Assembly: GCA_000320545.1 (NCBI GenBank)
Contig: ADNK01002106.1
Span: forward strand, 1-40,000
Reading direction: 5' to 3'
From: Bigelowiella natans CCMP2755
Taxonomy: Eukaryota > Cercozoa > Chlorarachniophyceae
Length of the DNA stretch: 40,000 bases
The notes beneath the pieces are model-generated. The model made no database searches and was not told the origin of the DNA. It saw nothing but the letters and a program-made list of their open reading frames with translations. This document shows positions 16,501 through 27,650 of this stretch, one piece after another (positions within the stretch are counted from its first letter, which is position 1; the number at the start of each line of letters is the position of its first letter). The position numbers were made by a program, and so were the translations under genes.

Positions 16501-17508
16501 AGGAAACAGCCATTCTCTTCGTCCTCCTCATCTGAATTGAGGAGAAGAGGCTCGGCTCGAGCTGGCAAGATTCACCCGAGGGCAAGGGGCCGGAAGCAAC
16601 CGGGCGCGGTGCCCCCGCCCCAAATCACTCCGGCAGAAACTGGCGCGGGTAGAGGCGGTGGAGGCATGCGGGAGGAAAAGAAGGTTAAGGTGTTCGGCAT
16701 GGAGCTGGATCTGGAGGAGGAGCAGGAGCTCGGAATAATACGACTCGGCGACGCATCGATCGCCGCCCCCTTCACGTCAAAGCGGCCCTATGTGAGTGCG
16801 GTTGCGCACATCATCCGGCAGGGTCGCTGTGCCCTGGTGACTACGTATCAGATGTTCCGGATCCTCGCCCTCAACTGCCTCGTGTCCGCGTACAGCATGA
16901 GCGTGCTCTATCTCGACGGCGTCAAGTATGGTGATACGCAGATGACGGTCGCCTCGCTGGCCATAACGCTGTTCTTCTTCTTCATCTCTCGATCCACGCC
17001 GCTCAAGCAGCTCTCCGCCGAGCGCCCGGCAGCGCGGCTATTCGAGGTTGGGTTCTTCGTGGAGATCATGGGTCAGTTTGCCGTGCACATGGTGACGCTG
17101 CTGACGGCGGTGGCATGGGCAATGCCGCACACGCCGCGCGATAAAGAGACGCTGGACCCCGACGGGTTGTTCAAGCCGAACGTGCTCAATACCGTTGTTT
17201 TCCTGATATCTACGTCGATGACGGTCGCCACCTTCCTTGCCAACTACCGCGGCCACCCGTTTATGATATCTCTCCGTGAGAACAAGCTGCTCCTCTACTC
17301 GCTGCTTTCGACAGAGCTGTTGCTTTTGGTGTGTGCGCTCGACTTCCTCCGCCCCCTCAACTACCTTATGGAGCTTGCCCCTATGCCCACGGTGCAGTTT
17401 GGTCTTAGCATCTTCGGCCTGATGGTTGCCGATCTGACCGTCGCGGTGGGATTCACATGGGCTGTGCGAGGCGCCTTCGCAAATGTACCACGGCCGTCTG
17501 ATCGATAA
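10869..17508 (+). CDS. P5A-type ATPase (ER transmembrane-helix dislocase, ATP13A1/Spf1 family)
   Basis: ATP-driven ER-membrane pump that removes mistargeted transmembrane helices. Fifteen exons: 10869-10974, 11103-11223, 11288-11417, 11527-11566, 11645-11708, 11779-11878, 12062-12102, 12447-12577, 12725-12777, 12951-12995, 13179-13265, 13429-13497, 13844-13933, 14197-14295, 14431-17508; 1417 residues, all introns GT-AG. Signatures in order: [63 protein letters not shown] (about 563), the phosphorylated Asp in DKTGTLT (606), AKGSPERM, and [12 protein letters not shown] (about 1042). It is longer than the usual ~1200 residues because of Lys/Ala, Gly and Ser/Arg-rich inserts. The last exon is a 3078-nt block without introns, very unlike the first fourteen. 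The first splice junction (10974/11103) is the least certain. Confidence 0.97.
12372..12407. repeat. (ATC)n microsatellite in a P5A intron
   Basis: About twelve ATC units inside the intron 12103-12446, 40 bases before the acceptor. Confidence 0.9.
13502..13580. repeat. (CA)n and (TA)n microsatellites in a P5A intron
   Basis: About 14 CA units (13502-13530) and about 20 TA units (13541-13580) in the intron 13498-13843. The same intron carries (CTC)n at about 13795-13820, close upstream of its acceptor. A (GGA)n tract (about 13277-13301) lies in the previous intron. Confidence 0.9.
15341..15371. repeat. (GGA)n microsatellite inside P5A coding sequence
   Basis: Codes for a run of about twelve glycines in the long last exon, between the DKTGT motif and the nucleotide-binding region. 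This sits in a variable loop and is likely length-polymorphic. Confidence 0.9.
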
Positions 17509-18142
17509 CTAACGTACACGCTACGCAGTCGAGGAGATCAGTGATGCACTTAGAATAATGTAGGCGTTTGTTGTCATTTTTGAGCGGCGCGGCATACATG
17601 ATGAGCATGTTAGTTGTTGCGTGTAATGAAAGTAATAAACTGGATTCAAGTTTTAATAATCGAACCGTGTATTGGATCCACGCAGAATAAATATTTCCGG
17701 CTACGGGCCCATTTGGATATCTAGATATGCATGTAGCTATCTAGCTATTTCCTTGTTACTGTAGCTGCATGCTGGCTGGCTTTTTCACTCTTTCTTTGGT
17801 TTCAAATTGTTGTAGTATTGATTTGCATTTTGATGTTCACTGAGCGGGCTTCCTGGCTTAGCTTGAACTGCTGAAGCACACCATCCAAATCATTGCTTCT
17901 TGTAGTGCCAAGCTACATCAGAGTTGCTATACATGCAATGCGCCAACATACAATGCATGTACCGATTTTGTTGATGTCTAAAATTGTAATAGCAAATAGC
18001 TGCTACGCCTCATGAATAATGAGTCACTCGCATCATTATGGCACATTCTTGCATTCTTCTATTTGCTATAATCATGGTAAGATGCGCACTGTGTTGTCGT
18101 GTCCTCGTAGCGCAGCGCAAGCCCTGCTCGCCATTTTGCCAG
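17509..18142. other. Tail-to-tail spacer between the P5A and ADAT2 genes
   Basis: 634 bp between two stop codons. It should contain both 3' UTRs; AATAAA-type words occur at about 17633 (gtaataaac) and 17687 (agaataaat) on the P5A side. Nothing else is recognisable. Confidence 0.6.
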
Positions 18143-18489
18143 TTAGTCATCGCAACTACGTTCGTCGAACCCTTTTCGTTTGCCGGTATTCGAACAGTTC
18201 TTTTCTTCCTCATTATCCTTGCCTCGCTTCTCTTTCCCATGAGCAACTTTTGCCTTATCGTTGTGACTCACATTGCCGGACGGTGGGACTGAAGAGGAAG
18301 GAGGGTCTAGGGTTGCATCATCATTATCATCTCCTCCTCCTCCTCCTCCTCCACGTGATTCTAAACTTCGTGCGCGTTTAGCTGCCGGAGCATTTGGGTT
18401 CCCTTTGGCATAGAAGCTTTTGAGCAGCGCTATGGCCTGCTGCTCGTCCAAACCTCCGATGCACTCATATCCTAGTCCTTCACTCCGCT

Positions 18490-18544
<55 letters not shown>

Positions 18545-19307
18545 GGGGCAAGGAGGGCGATTGACAGAGTCTCTCACTTACCCTTTAGTCTCTTATTTGG
18601 TGCTCAGCAGAGCTGAATGATCTCAGTCGTGTCAAGTCCTTTCCCTCCCCCCCCTCCCCATCTCCATCTCCAGTTTCTGACCTTAGTGTCGTGGAGGAAC
18701 AGAACTGAGCCGGTGCCTCCAAAGCGGGGATTTGCACACCTGGACATACACGATGCAGTGAATATGGATTTTATTCTCTCTTTCCTCCAATGCGTTTATT
18801 AGTCCTTCTAGATCGAGCAAACGAACCAACGATGGTACCGTCGCCCACATTCATTGATGATGCCCCTCTCCCTGCTACATACAAGGAAAAGTTACTACCC
18901 GTACACAACGCGGCCAATCTTGATGATCCTGTCGAACAGCAAAAATGGCGACTCAGCAGGAGGTGTAGGCGGTTCATCATAAGTACACCCCCCATCCAAT
19001 GAAGTCGTCGTTGTTGTTACCTCAATGCAGCCGCGCACATGATGCAGGGCTCGACAGTCACGTAGAGCTACAAAAGCAAGGCAAAACACACGATAGCAGC
19101 AGCCATTAATGCTAGTAGCAGCCTTCAAAGGCTGCGTAACCTTATTCTCTCCAGATAAAATCACTACGTCAAGGAAAAACAAAAAATCATTGATTTTTCG
19201 CGGTATATGTTGCTAACATGGTCCTATGACAAGGCTAACGGCATGTTTTGCCTCAGTGTGGACGATCAAATTGATTCATCCTAGCGGCGTAGGTAAGCTG
19301 TTCAAGA

Positions 19308-19374
<67 letters not shown>

Positions 19375-19911
19375 TTCAAATTCCCGTCCCTGTCTGTCCT
19401 GTGTGATGTTCTACGCTTTCTACCTCGCAGTGTGGAAAGATGTCCTCTGGTCGTAGCGATGCATCTCGCCCGAGGATCTATCACGGAACGAAACATAGTA
19501 CAACAACAACAACAACAACAATACACAGTGAGACCGAAGGACACGTTTCGTCGCTCCCGAAAATGCCTTCATCGACAATGTGACCGTATAGTTATTGCGT
19601 CACTACATGCTGCAAATCATGGTTATGGCATCTCAAGGGAAAAGATTTAATTGCATTTCCGAATATAAGCTGGGCTGGTGGGATCGACTTATTCTTTATA
19701 GCAACCTGGTCCACAGCCACTAATTCACAGTGCCGAGAAGCATTGCGTGTCTGACATCATTCATCGAAGAGACATGAATCTAAGCGTTTTGGGACGAACA
19801 ACGGAAATTATGATAAACTTTCGAGGCAGATCACGTTTGAGGAAGGTATTTCTTTCTTTCTCTCTCTCCCTCTTTCTCTCTCTCTTCTCTCTTACTCTCT
19901 CTCTTCTCTCT

Positions 19912-19954
<43 letters not shown>

Positions 19955-20325
19955 CTCAGAGGTAAAGCATCGAACACGAACCTTTGTAGTTTCATTGTGC
20001 GTTGCTGCAATAACCCGGTCCGTTCTAAACCAGGATTAAGAGGACAATGCACATAATCTAATCTTGTGTGAGGTTCTCTTGCTTGATGGGATATTTTTTT
20101 TGCATTGGAAGAAAGGCAACGTGGAGTGTCGAATGGATGCTCAAACTGAATGACCTTGTGTCAACAAATACGCATCCAACCGCAACCTGAGGAGAGAGCG
20201 AGGATAAGGAGGATGATGTTGCTACTCCTTTCAAATAGTTTCATTGCACCAACCTCTTCGTCGACGATGGCTTTGCGGGCTGTCTCTATGGCCATTTTCA
20301 TGAACTTTCTCTCTCGGTCCTGCAT
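18143..20325 (-). CDS. ADAT2: tRNA-specific adenosine deaminase catalytic subunit, ADAT2/Tad2 type
   Basis: Deaminates wobble adenosine-34 to inosine in tRNAs, acting with a Tad3 partner. Nine exons: 20325-20254, 20186-20155, 20024-19982, 19750-19706, 19477-19424, 19067-19021, 18928-18899, 18739-18682, 18487-18143; 241 residues, GT-AG throughout. Zinc-deaminase motifs: His56-Cys-Glu58 (NASRHCELVAVDQ; most relatives read HAE) and Pro89-Cys90-x2-Cys93 (LYVTVEPCIMCAAALR). The ADAT2-specific part follows: IKIGRVVYGCANPRFGGTGSVLFLHD, split across two exons, then GYECIGGLDEQQAIALLKSF and NPNAPAAKRARS. The family usually ends there; this protein adds about 70 residues of Gly/Asp, Ser/Pro and Lys/Glu-rich tail. 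Divergent from dihydroorotase, 721 bp away. Confidence 0.95.
18496..18541. repeat. (TA)n microsatellite in the last ADAT2 intron
   Basis: About 23 TA units within the intron 18488-18681, only about 9 bases from the acceptor of the last exon, so length changes would alter the branch-point spacing. Confidence 0.9.
19309..19376. repeat. (CT)n microsatellite in an ADAT2 intron
   Basis: About 30 CT units in the intron 19068-19423. A second, less perfect CT-rich tract (about 19851-19952) fills much of the intron 19751-19981. On the coding strand both are purine tracts. Confidence 0.9.
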
Positions 20326-21046
20326 AGTTATTGCAACAATTATTGGCTAGATTAAACAATTTTATTGCAAAGTTTTAGTGTACAGACCGTCCAATTGTGC
20401 CGGGATCCAGCTTGCATGGTCTCGTTCGCAGTCGTTTCGGTTGAAGCCTGGGGGCGGGGCAAGCAGAACCGATGAGAGAATTGAAATCATTGATACGAAG
20501 CTAAGGAACAACCCACACAGCAAACTTTCACATTCATCTTCTCTTCCTCACCATCGTACTCCAGTCTCAGCCCCTCCAGTGGCTGTGAGACCCTAATTGG
20601 TCCCCCCCAACTGCCTGACGTCGGATGGACGTCGAAAGGAGAGTCGCCTCGGGTTCAGGGGAGGGAGAAATGGACTTCGACACTATTTTTGCATGCGACA
20701 GATATTGTCAAACCAATATAGTTAGAATGCAGGCTATTTCTGATTCGTCGAAATTTTGACAATGAATTGTTAAGTCTGAAACTTGAAGCCTCGGGAAAGA
20801 ATACTTCCGTATGTCCGCCTCCCCCCCCTCCGCACAGCTTAGATTTAGAGATCACGAACCTATTTTTTTCCAATCGGATTCCAGTGTTTATGAATATCCA
20901 CGGAGTGGGAGGGGGGCGGAGGAGGTTTCGTTGTTTTCCTTGCGCCTACAACTAAGTCCCCCAACATGAATGATGCCGCAAAAGGCCAGGCCAAAGCTGA
21001 TGTTCTGATATTTCGTAAACTCAGTGAGACCAACACGCTCTAGAAG
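20326..21046. promoter_or_regulatory. Shared upstream region of ADAT2 and dihydroorotase
   Basis: 721 bp between divergent start codons. It contains a short upstream ORF (20966-21043) and a partial copy of the exon-2 acceptor region of dihydroorotase (20995-21041), each listed separately. No core promoter element is obvious. Confidence 0.5.
20966..21043 (+). other. Upstream ORF of 25 codons ending 3 nt before the dihydroorotase ATG
   Basis: ATG at 20966 starts a 25-residue peptide (MNDAAKGQAKADVL...) that stops with TAG at 21041-21043; the main start is at 21047. If this part is in the mature 5' UTR, the uORF would control translation by termination and reinitiation. Its 3' half is the duplicated acceptor segment, so a GAG-to-TAG difference between the copies creates its stop. 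Confidence 0.5.
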
Positions 21047-22271
21047 ATGGCCGCGGAGACTAAGAGGTGAGAGTTAAAACAGACCACAAAAGAGTTCCCC
21101 CTTTATTGCTCAAAAACATATTTGACATATTCTTTATTTGGAGGACAGGCTAGGATAGAGCTGATGTTCTGATGTACCTATCATCGTAAATTCAGTGAGA
21201 CCAACACGCTCGAGCTTCCATTTGCTGATGATTTTCACTTGCATCTTCGGGTAAATTTGTGTAAAGTTTTGCTGGGTCGACATCATCCTAACTGGCGTCC
21301 GTCCCCCGTCTCTCACATGTTGCTGGCATTCATTGTTTGCAGGATGGGAAAGTGACAGCAAGCTGCCTGAAGCAGATGAAAGGGGTAAGTGAGTGAGCCA
21401 CACGTACACTTACTTGCTGCTCTATGAGACAGACACGGATGATGATATTGATGATAATATTGATGGTGGTGATTGTCGTGCTGAAATTGCGCTGCTGCTG
21501 ATGGCGGAGATGATAGATGGGGTCTTTCCAATGCCCAAATATTTTCTTTTCTTCTTCGCAAAAGTTGGGTTACTAACCTCCTCCTTGTCCCCCCCCTCTC
21601 TTGGTAACTTTCGTATCGTTATAGATCGGAAGGGCCATCATCATGCCGAATTTGAAGCCCCCAGTCATCAACACAAAGATGGTACGAATGACAATCATCC
21701 TGAGTATGCTACTGTCGTACTGTACTGTGCTGTTGTTTTCTGATATTTACTCTTTTTATGCTGCTGATACCCCTCATGGCGGCAGTAACGATGATAATAA
21801 TAATGATGATGATGATGAGGATGATGATGATTTTATCACTAATGAAGGCCCTGGCATATCGTGAAAGAATACTGAAAGGGCTACCGGAAGGGATGGAATT
21901 CACGCCTCTGATGACATTGTACGGTGTTGCAAAGTTGTGTAGAGGAGGGGGGCGAAAACACCGTCGATGATGATGTGTTTGGTCTCCATCGTGATCTTCC
22001 CTTTGTTTTGTCAGGTACATGACGGATAAGACGTCCCCGGAGGATATAAAGGAGGCCAAGGCTTCAGGACATGTACGCAACCGCCATTATTCTAAATCGT
22101 CCGACTTGCTTCTGTTGATGTCGTCTGTCCACACTACACACAAATGATGATGACGACGATGATGATGATGATGATGATGATGATGATCATCGAGTTTGCT
22201 CAATGACGAGAGATATAATAACTTGGAGAATAACTACTTCCTCTCTCCTTTTGACGTCTCCTCTCCGCCTC

Positions 22272-22318
<47 letters not shown>

Positions 22319-22325
22319 CCCCCCC

Positions 22326-22358
<33 letters not shown>

Positions 22359-22681
22359 GCGCGCGCGCGCGCGCGCGTCTGCGCACATACCTTGTATTCG
22401 AAATTGCGATGCGTTCATCGTACTTGTTGTTGTTGTTGCTGCTGCTGCTGGAAGGTATACGCTGTGAAGCTATACCCGAAAGGGGTGACGACCAATTCCG
22501 AGTCCGGAGTGACCGACATCAAGAACTGCTTTCCTGCGCTCAAGTACTGCAGTTATACATCGTGTACATGTTTTACTCTGACCGTACTTGATGATGATGA
22601 GGAGGAGGAGGAGGAGGAGGAAAGAATGCAGATGATATCAATAAACATACACGCATGTCCAATATATGTCTTACCTATACC

Positions 22682-22726
<45 letters not shown>

Positions 22727-25267
22727 AGAAAGAGAAAGAGAAGGGAGAGAGAGGCACTGAAGTATGCGGGAGTTAGGGAGCGCAGGGGTCGTATTGAGTG
22801 TTCTTGTTTGCTGCTTTGGTTCTTCCTCACTCTAGGGAGATGGCTGCAATTGGCATGCCGCTTCTGATCCACGGCGAGGTGGTGGTGGTTATGCGGAGTA
22901 GTAGTAGTAATACGATGTTCAAGTTGAGATGATGACTGTGGAAGAAATAACAATATTATCATGTAGGATGCTGATATTGAGATAGAGTGTACCCTCTCTG
23001 TCCCTCCCTCCCCCCCTCCCCCCCTCCATCATCATCCAGGTGTTTACTCCGAGCGTAGATTTCTTTGACCGGGAGAAGGTCTTCCTCAAGGTGGTATGCG
23101 TACATGTACGATTGAACACTGCCCATCGATGCCTTGATGATGATCGATACGCATTTCCTCCTAATTATCTCGCTGGCTTCCTCCATATCTCTTGCTCCCC
23201 TCCCCCTCCTCCTCCTCCTCCTCCTCCTCCTCCTCCTCCTCCTCCTAATACTCTCCCATCAGGAGGTAATGGGGCCTGTCGTGAAAGCGAACCCGAAGTT
23301 GAAAGTGGTCATGGAGCACATCACAACCAAGGTTAGGCCAGCAGCAGCAGCACGTTATGATCATGATGACGACGACGAGTCACATTAGATGGCATCGTAC
23401 TTTGCTTTCTAGCTGAACTACAACTGCTACCGCTGCGGCTTCCATCTGATTATTGAAGTCCCTTGGCATTTCTCGTTCCAATCCCCCCCTCCCCCCTCCC
23501 CATCTTCTCCTCAGGATGCCGTTGAGTTCGTCTCAAAGTGCGGCCCACTGGTGGGGGCAACTATCACGCCGCACCACATGTTATACAATCGAAATGCCAT
23601 CTTCAACAAGGTGCGGTAGTAGCAGTAGTAGTAGTTGTAGCAAGAGTGATAGTAGCAGAAGTAGCAGCTGCTGCAGCGGGGAGAGCATCATTGCTTTTGC
23701 CACGTCGATCCAAAATTGACTCGGAAACCATCGCAGGGCGATGATAACGCATACTTTTTGTGCTAGGAGGCATGCATGGTGGCATGCATGGTGTTTAGGA
23801 ATAATAAGGCCTTTTATGTGATGCTTTGTTTTGTGTCAACAACAACAACAACAACAATAACAACAACAATAACAACCGCCACCAAGTATTAGCATAATCC
23901 TCCATCTCCTGGTGTTCCTCTCCCTCCTGGGTTCCTCCTCCTCCTCCTTCTTCTTCTTATCATTATTATGATCAGGGTCTCTGTCCGCATATGTTTTGCC
24001 TCCCCATCCTGAAGCGTGAAGAGCACCGGTATGCTACCTCTTCTCCTCTCTCCCCCTCCTCCTCCTACTACTATTACATCTGGAGGAAAGGGTCATTCTC
24101 GAGGTTGAATCTCCTTGCTACGTCCGCTCCTCCTCCTGCCCCCCCCTCCTCCTCCTCTTCTTAGCCTGGCGTTGGTGGCGGCAGCGACCAGTGGAAACCC
24201 CAAGTTTTTCGCCGGAACCGACAGCGCGCCGGTGCTTATGCTGCGACATCCACCAAATATCGACTCGAACGTGTGCAGAGACACGCATGCACATACACGC
24301 TCATCGCAAGCAGCATTTCAGAGAACGCACTGCAAGCCCGGATTTGCGCTTTTAACTGTTGTTGTGTATGGTGATATGATCTGCAGCACCCTCGGTCCAA
24401 GAAGGAAAGCGCTTGTGGATGTGCCGGGTGATAATTATTATTGATTTCTATCATCATTGTGATTGTGTACAACAATAAATAGATGACAATGGGCCGACAG
24501 GCCTGACGTATGGGAGAGGGGGGGAGGAGGAGGAGAAGGAGGAGGAGGGAAGCGAGGATGAGAGTGCGAGAAAAACAAATTACATCAAAATTTATCAAAA
24601 TTTCCCACTCCGCCCGGCTCTCCTCCTTGTTCACTCCTCACTCTTCTGCTTTGCTACTCGGCAATTCGTTGTTGTTATGCCTTGGGAATTGGTGTTGTTG
24701 GTCGCCCCTTGCGCGATGCCAGATGTTACGTGGGCTTTGCATCGATCCAATTATACGCGGAAACATTCGACAAAGAAGGTGCCTGCTGTGGCCGTTATCT
24801 AGCTTGCCCCTCCCCCCCTACTTCTCGCCACTCACACTCGCTCAAGACTGTTATGTTTTTATAGGCTGCGTGTCGTGTTCATATTTGCGTGTATGTTCTC
24901 GTCGCAATCCAGGTAAAATGGACAAGCTGAAGGCCTTCCTATGCGAGAATGGCTCCAAGTTCTACGGGCTCAAATCATTCACCCAGCCGAAGATGAAGCT
25001 CGAGAAGAAGGCGTGGAAGGTATGTGATACCTATGCCTCGGGCATGAAGACAATGCATGTCTTTGCACCAACCCATCTTTCGCATGTGCTGATTGGATGT
25101 GAATGAATGTGGAAGCAGCAGGGGTGATAATGTCCAAACATAGATTCTTCCTCCTCTGTATTATTAAATTGTACGTGCAGGTGCCCGACATCTTCGAGCT
25201 TGGCGACGACGTCGTTGTACCACTAAGAGCTGGAGGGGAAATCGAATGGACTCTGTCTTCGCTTTAG
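21047..25267 (+). CDS. Dihydroorotase, single-domain PyrC/Ura4 type
   Basis: Third step of pyrimidine synthesis: cyclises carbamoyl-aspartate to dihydroorotate. Seventeen exons: 21047-21066, 21196-21250, 21343-21384, 21625-21681, 21848-21918, 22015-22072, 22455-22543, 22836-22878, 23040-23090, 23263-23331, 23515-23610, 23976-24028, 24165-24231, 24387-24427, 24723-24778, 24913-25019, 25181-25267; 353 residues, all GT-AG. Every metal ligand of the family is present at the expected spacing: His21 and His23 (DDFHLHLRDG), carboxylated Lys106 (AVKLYPKG), His143 (LLIHGE), His181 (MEHITTK), Asp254 (FAGTDSAP). Other marks: MPNLKPPV, TPHHMLYNRNAIF, KKESACGCAG, SKFYGL. Being a separate protein, it is unlike the fused CAD of animals. 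The short first exon (MAAETK) rests on splice phase and fit to the next exon. Confidence 0.97.
22143..22378. repeat. Cluster of microsatellites in one dihydroorotase intron
   Basis: Within the intron 22073-22454, in order: (GAT)n about 22143-22189, (CT)n about 22270-22314, (CA)n about 22328-22356, and (CG)n 22357-22378. The CG run is alternating purine-pyrimidine and could adopt Z-DNA. Confidence 0.9.
22687..22723. repeat. (AG)n microsatellite in a dihydroorotase intron
   Basis: About 19 AG units in the intron 22544-22835; the same intron also has (GAG)n at about 22600-22620. Confidence 0.9.
23201..23247. repeat. (CTC)n microsatellite ahead of a dihydroorotase splice acceptor
   Basis: About fifteen CTC units directly upstream of the acceptor at 23262, serving as an extended polypyrimidine tract. 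Confidence 0.9.
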
Positions 25268-26203
25268 CGGCCGCTGCCATAATCACCAGTCATGTATGAT
25301 GTACACGTTTGATCAGTGGCCTAAGTTTGTATAAGCTATATGTGCATCCACGCGAATGCATGCTTCAATATGCACAAGTATCACAATAGGTGTGTGTGTT
25401 TTCTGTACAAAAAACTGGTAGTCCATGTAGCAATAGCTATACCATATACACAATGCGTACGTACAGGGTGTAAAATCAAGGAAATGTTCGGCGAATAAAT
25501 GAGAAAATAATAACGTTTGTTATACTTGCAATACCATGCCAAATTATGTAAGCGCTTTGCAAAAACTGCAAGCAAATTGGGGAATATTAAATACATGTGT
25601 GAACAAGCAGCACTTGCTGATAAACTCTTTTGTAAGCTAGACTTACCAAATTGAAAGGCAAATGAAGTACGTAGCTAAATAAAATTGTCGAAATTTGAAA
25701 AAAAATGACGCTGCAAGGATTTATTACCCAGAATACGATAAACGTTAGCTAAATTTAGATCGCCCACTTGTTGACCATGCACTGTGCGCTGTGCATTGAT
25801 ATAGCGTTAATTTGTTTGCAGGAGCTCAAAATCGCGCAACAAAGCAAAATTATCATCAAATGCCGCCAAAAAATATTACAAGGTGAGGCTGTGCTGCTCA
25901 TGTTAGATGTCTTTGCATTTCCCCCGTCTAGTTTGCGTAAGAGCATCAGGCCGTGCATGACATATCGAATCGAAATGGCCGTACAACGATTCTAATGCCA
26001 AAGGAACTACCAAATATCGCACGTGCCATATTACCCCTCAAGTGCAAACGCAGCATCGCTTGTATGTGATGTGATGGAGTTTGGAGAATAGCAGCCTAGC
26101 TTCCCCTATAGGATCACCCAATCACGCAATCACGCATGGTTTCGCGAGACAATAGTAGTCGAAACTCAAGCAAGCCGCGAAGGAACCCGGCGGTCTGTGA
26201 CAG
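25268..26203. other. Tail-to-tail spacer between dihydroorotase and the ITPK gene
   Basis: 936 bp, AT-rich, with AATAAA-like words at about 25493 (gcgaataaat) and 25677 (taaataaaat). I see no gene, RNA or repeat in it. Confidence 0.6.
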
Positions 26204-27512
26204 CTATCCTCGTTGTCGCTTGTTGCTCCTGCATGTCTGCTGCTGCTGGGAGCGGAACAACTCATACCGATCCCGCATGTAATTCTCCATGTAGGCTTTG
26301 AATTGTCGGTCCGGCAGGTTGCCGTAGGATGGCAAGTAATTCACGTCGACGACGTGGTAAGATGGCTCCTCCTTTTCCTCTTCCCGCCCGAAACTGTGAA
26401 GAGTAATATCTTTATTTCCAGTTACGACGTCAATTTACAGTGATGGAGACATCGTCCGGGCATGCATGCTCCATGCCCACGCCGCCCCCCCCCCCATTCT
26501 TTCTCATCTCATTCACTGATTTATGCATCGTTTGATAATACGTGGAGGTGAAAACGAAGCATCGAGTCCATCGTTGTCGCAGACGAAATTTTTGCATAAT
26601 TCGGTGTCCATGGAGAAACAACTAAAACATTTTGTGCTGACGTTGGGCCTTCCGCCACTCACCTGGGTTGTCTTTCGATTATATCGACTCCAATAGTCCA
26701 CAGTCTGAATTTGTCGGCCACAGAGAGACATATTTCTTCGAGAACGCGCAGCGTCTTGGGGGGTATGGGGGAAAGCTTCTTCTCGTCAAACGAAGATGTT
26801 CCTGCAATAGAATAGCGTGCAGTTAGAGAAGAGCCGTTCTCTTATGGAGGATAAATGCTGCGATGTGCTTTCTTCTTTTTGGTGAGTCTGCCTTGCCTTG
26901 ACGATGGTGTACAAATGGCGTATGGCTGTGCCACTTGACAGCGTGCTCCTCGGATGGGGGCATCGTCGAGGAAGAGCTGGACTCCGCCGTATCACCTCCA
27001 GGACCACGTTGCCCTGAACGAGATGGAGGGCTACTACCGCAGCTATCACCACTTGCAGCAGTAGCAGCAGCAGCAGCAGCCTTAGTCTTTGTTGGGTTCG
27101 TTGTTATAGAGGAGCGGAAGAAGCCTTTCGGTAACGACGCTTTTCGAATGATGTGGCATTTGTAGCCTCCTCCTCCTCCCCCTCGATCACGAGGCCGTCC
27201 TAGAAGGTACACCTGCCAAGCAACCACTTTTTATGGGTAACGAATGATGAGAGGTACAACTTGTAAACATCTCTAACTCGTCCCCTCGCCCCCCCCCCTT
27301 CTTTCTCATTCCCTGTTTAACCCTCACCTCCTCTATCAACATAAAAGTTCCCTGTCCCTGATAAGTGAAGCTCGTAGTTCCGAAAAGGTAGTACAGGGAG
27401 CTTTGATTTGTTTTGTTGCTGGCTAGGAGATGGCCTGAGAAGCAGCTTACTTGCTTCTTTTCTCCACTACTTTGTTGCGGCACTACTACTACTACTACTA
27501 CTACTACTACAT

Positions 27513-27546
<34 letters not shown>

Positions 27547-27609
27547 ATCCGACCTTGTAAACGAAGCCATCATGCTGGATCAGTTCCTGGACAATCCAAC
27601 CGCGCGGCC

Positions 27610-27650
<41 letters not shown>

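Noticed and set aside
21290-21335. Minus-strand HVRDGG, resembling a dihydroorotase motif.
   Set aside because: It is antisense to the true plus-strand gene, whose HxH motif (DDFHLHLR) lies at 21226-21250; chance similarity with no further homology on that strand.
22900-23260. Trinucleotide and dinucleotide runs considered as a CRISPR-like array or satellite.
   Set aside because: They are simple microsatellites without spacers, and the organism is a eukaryote.
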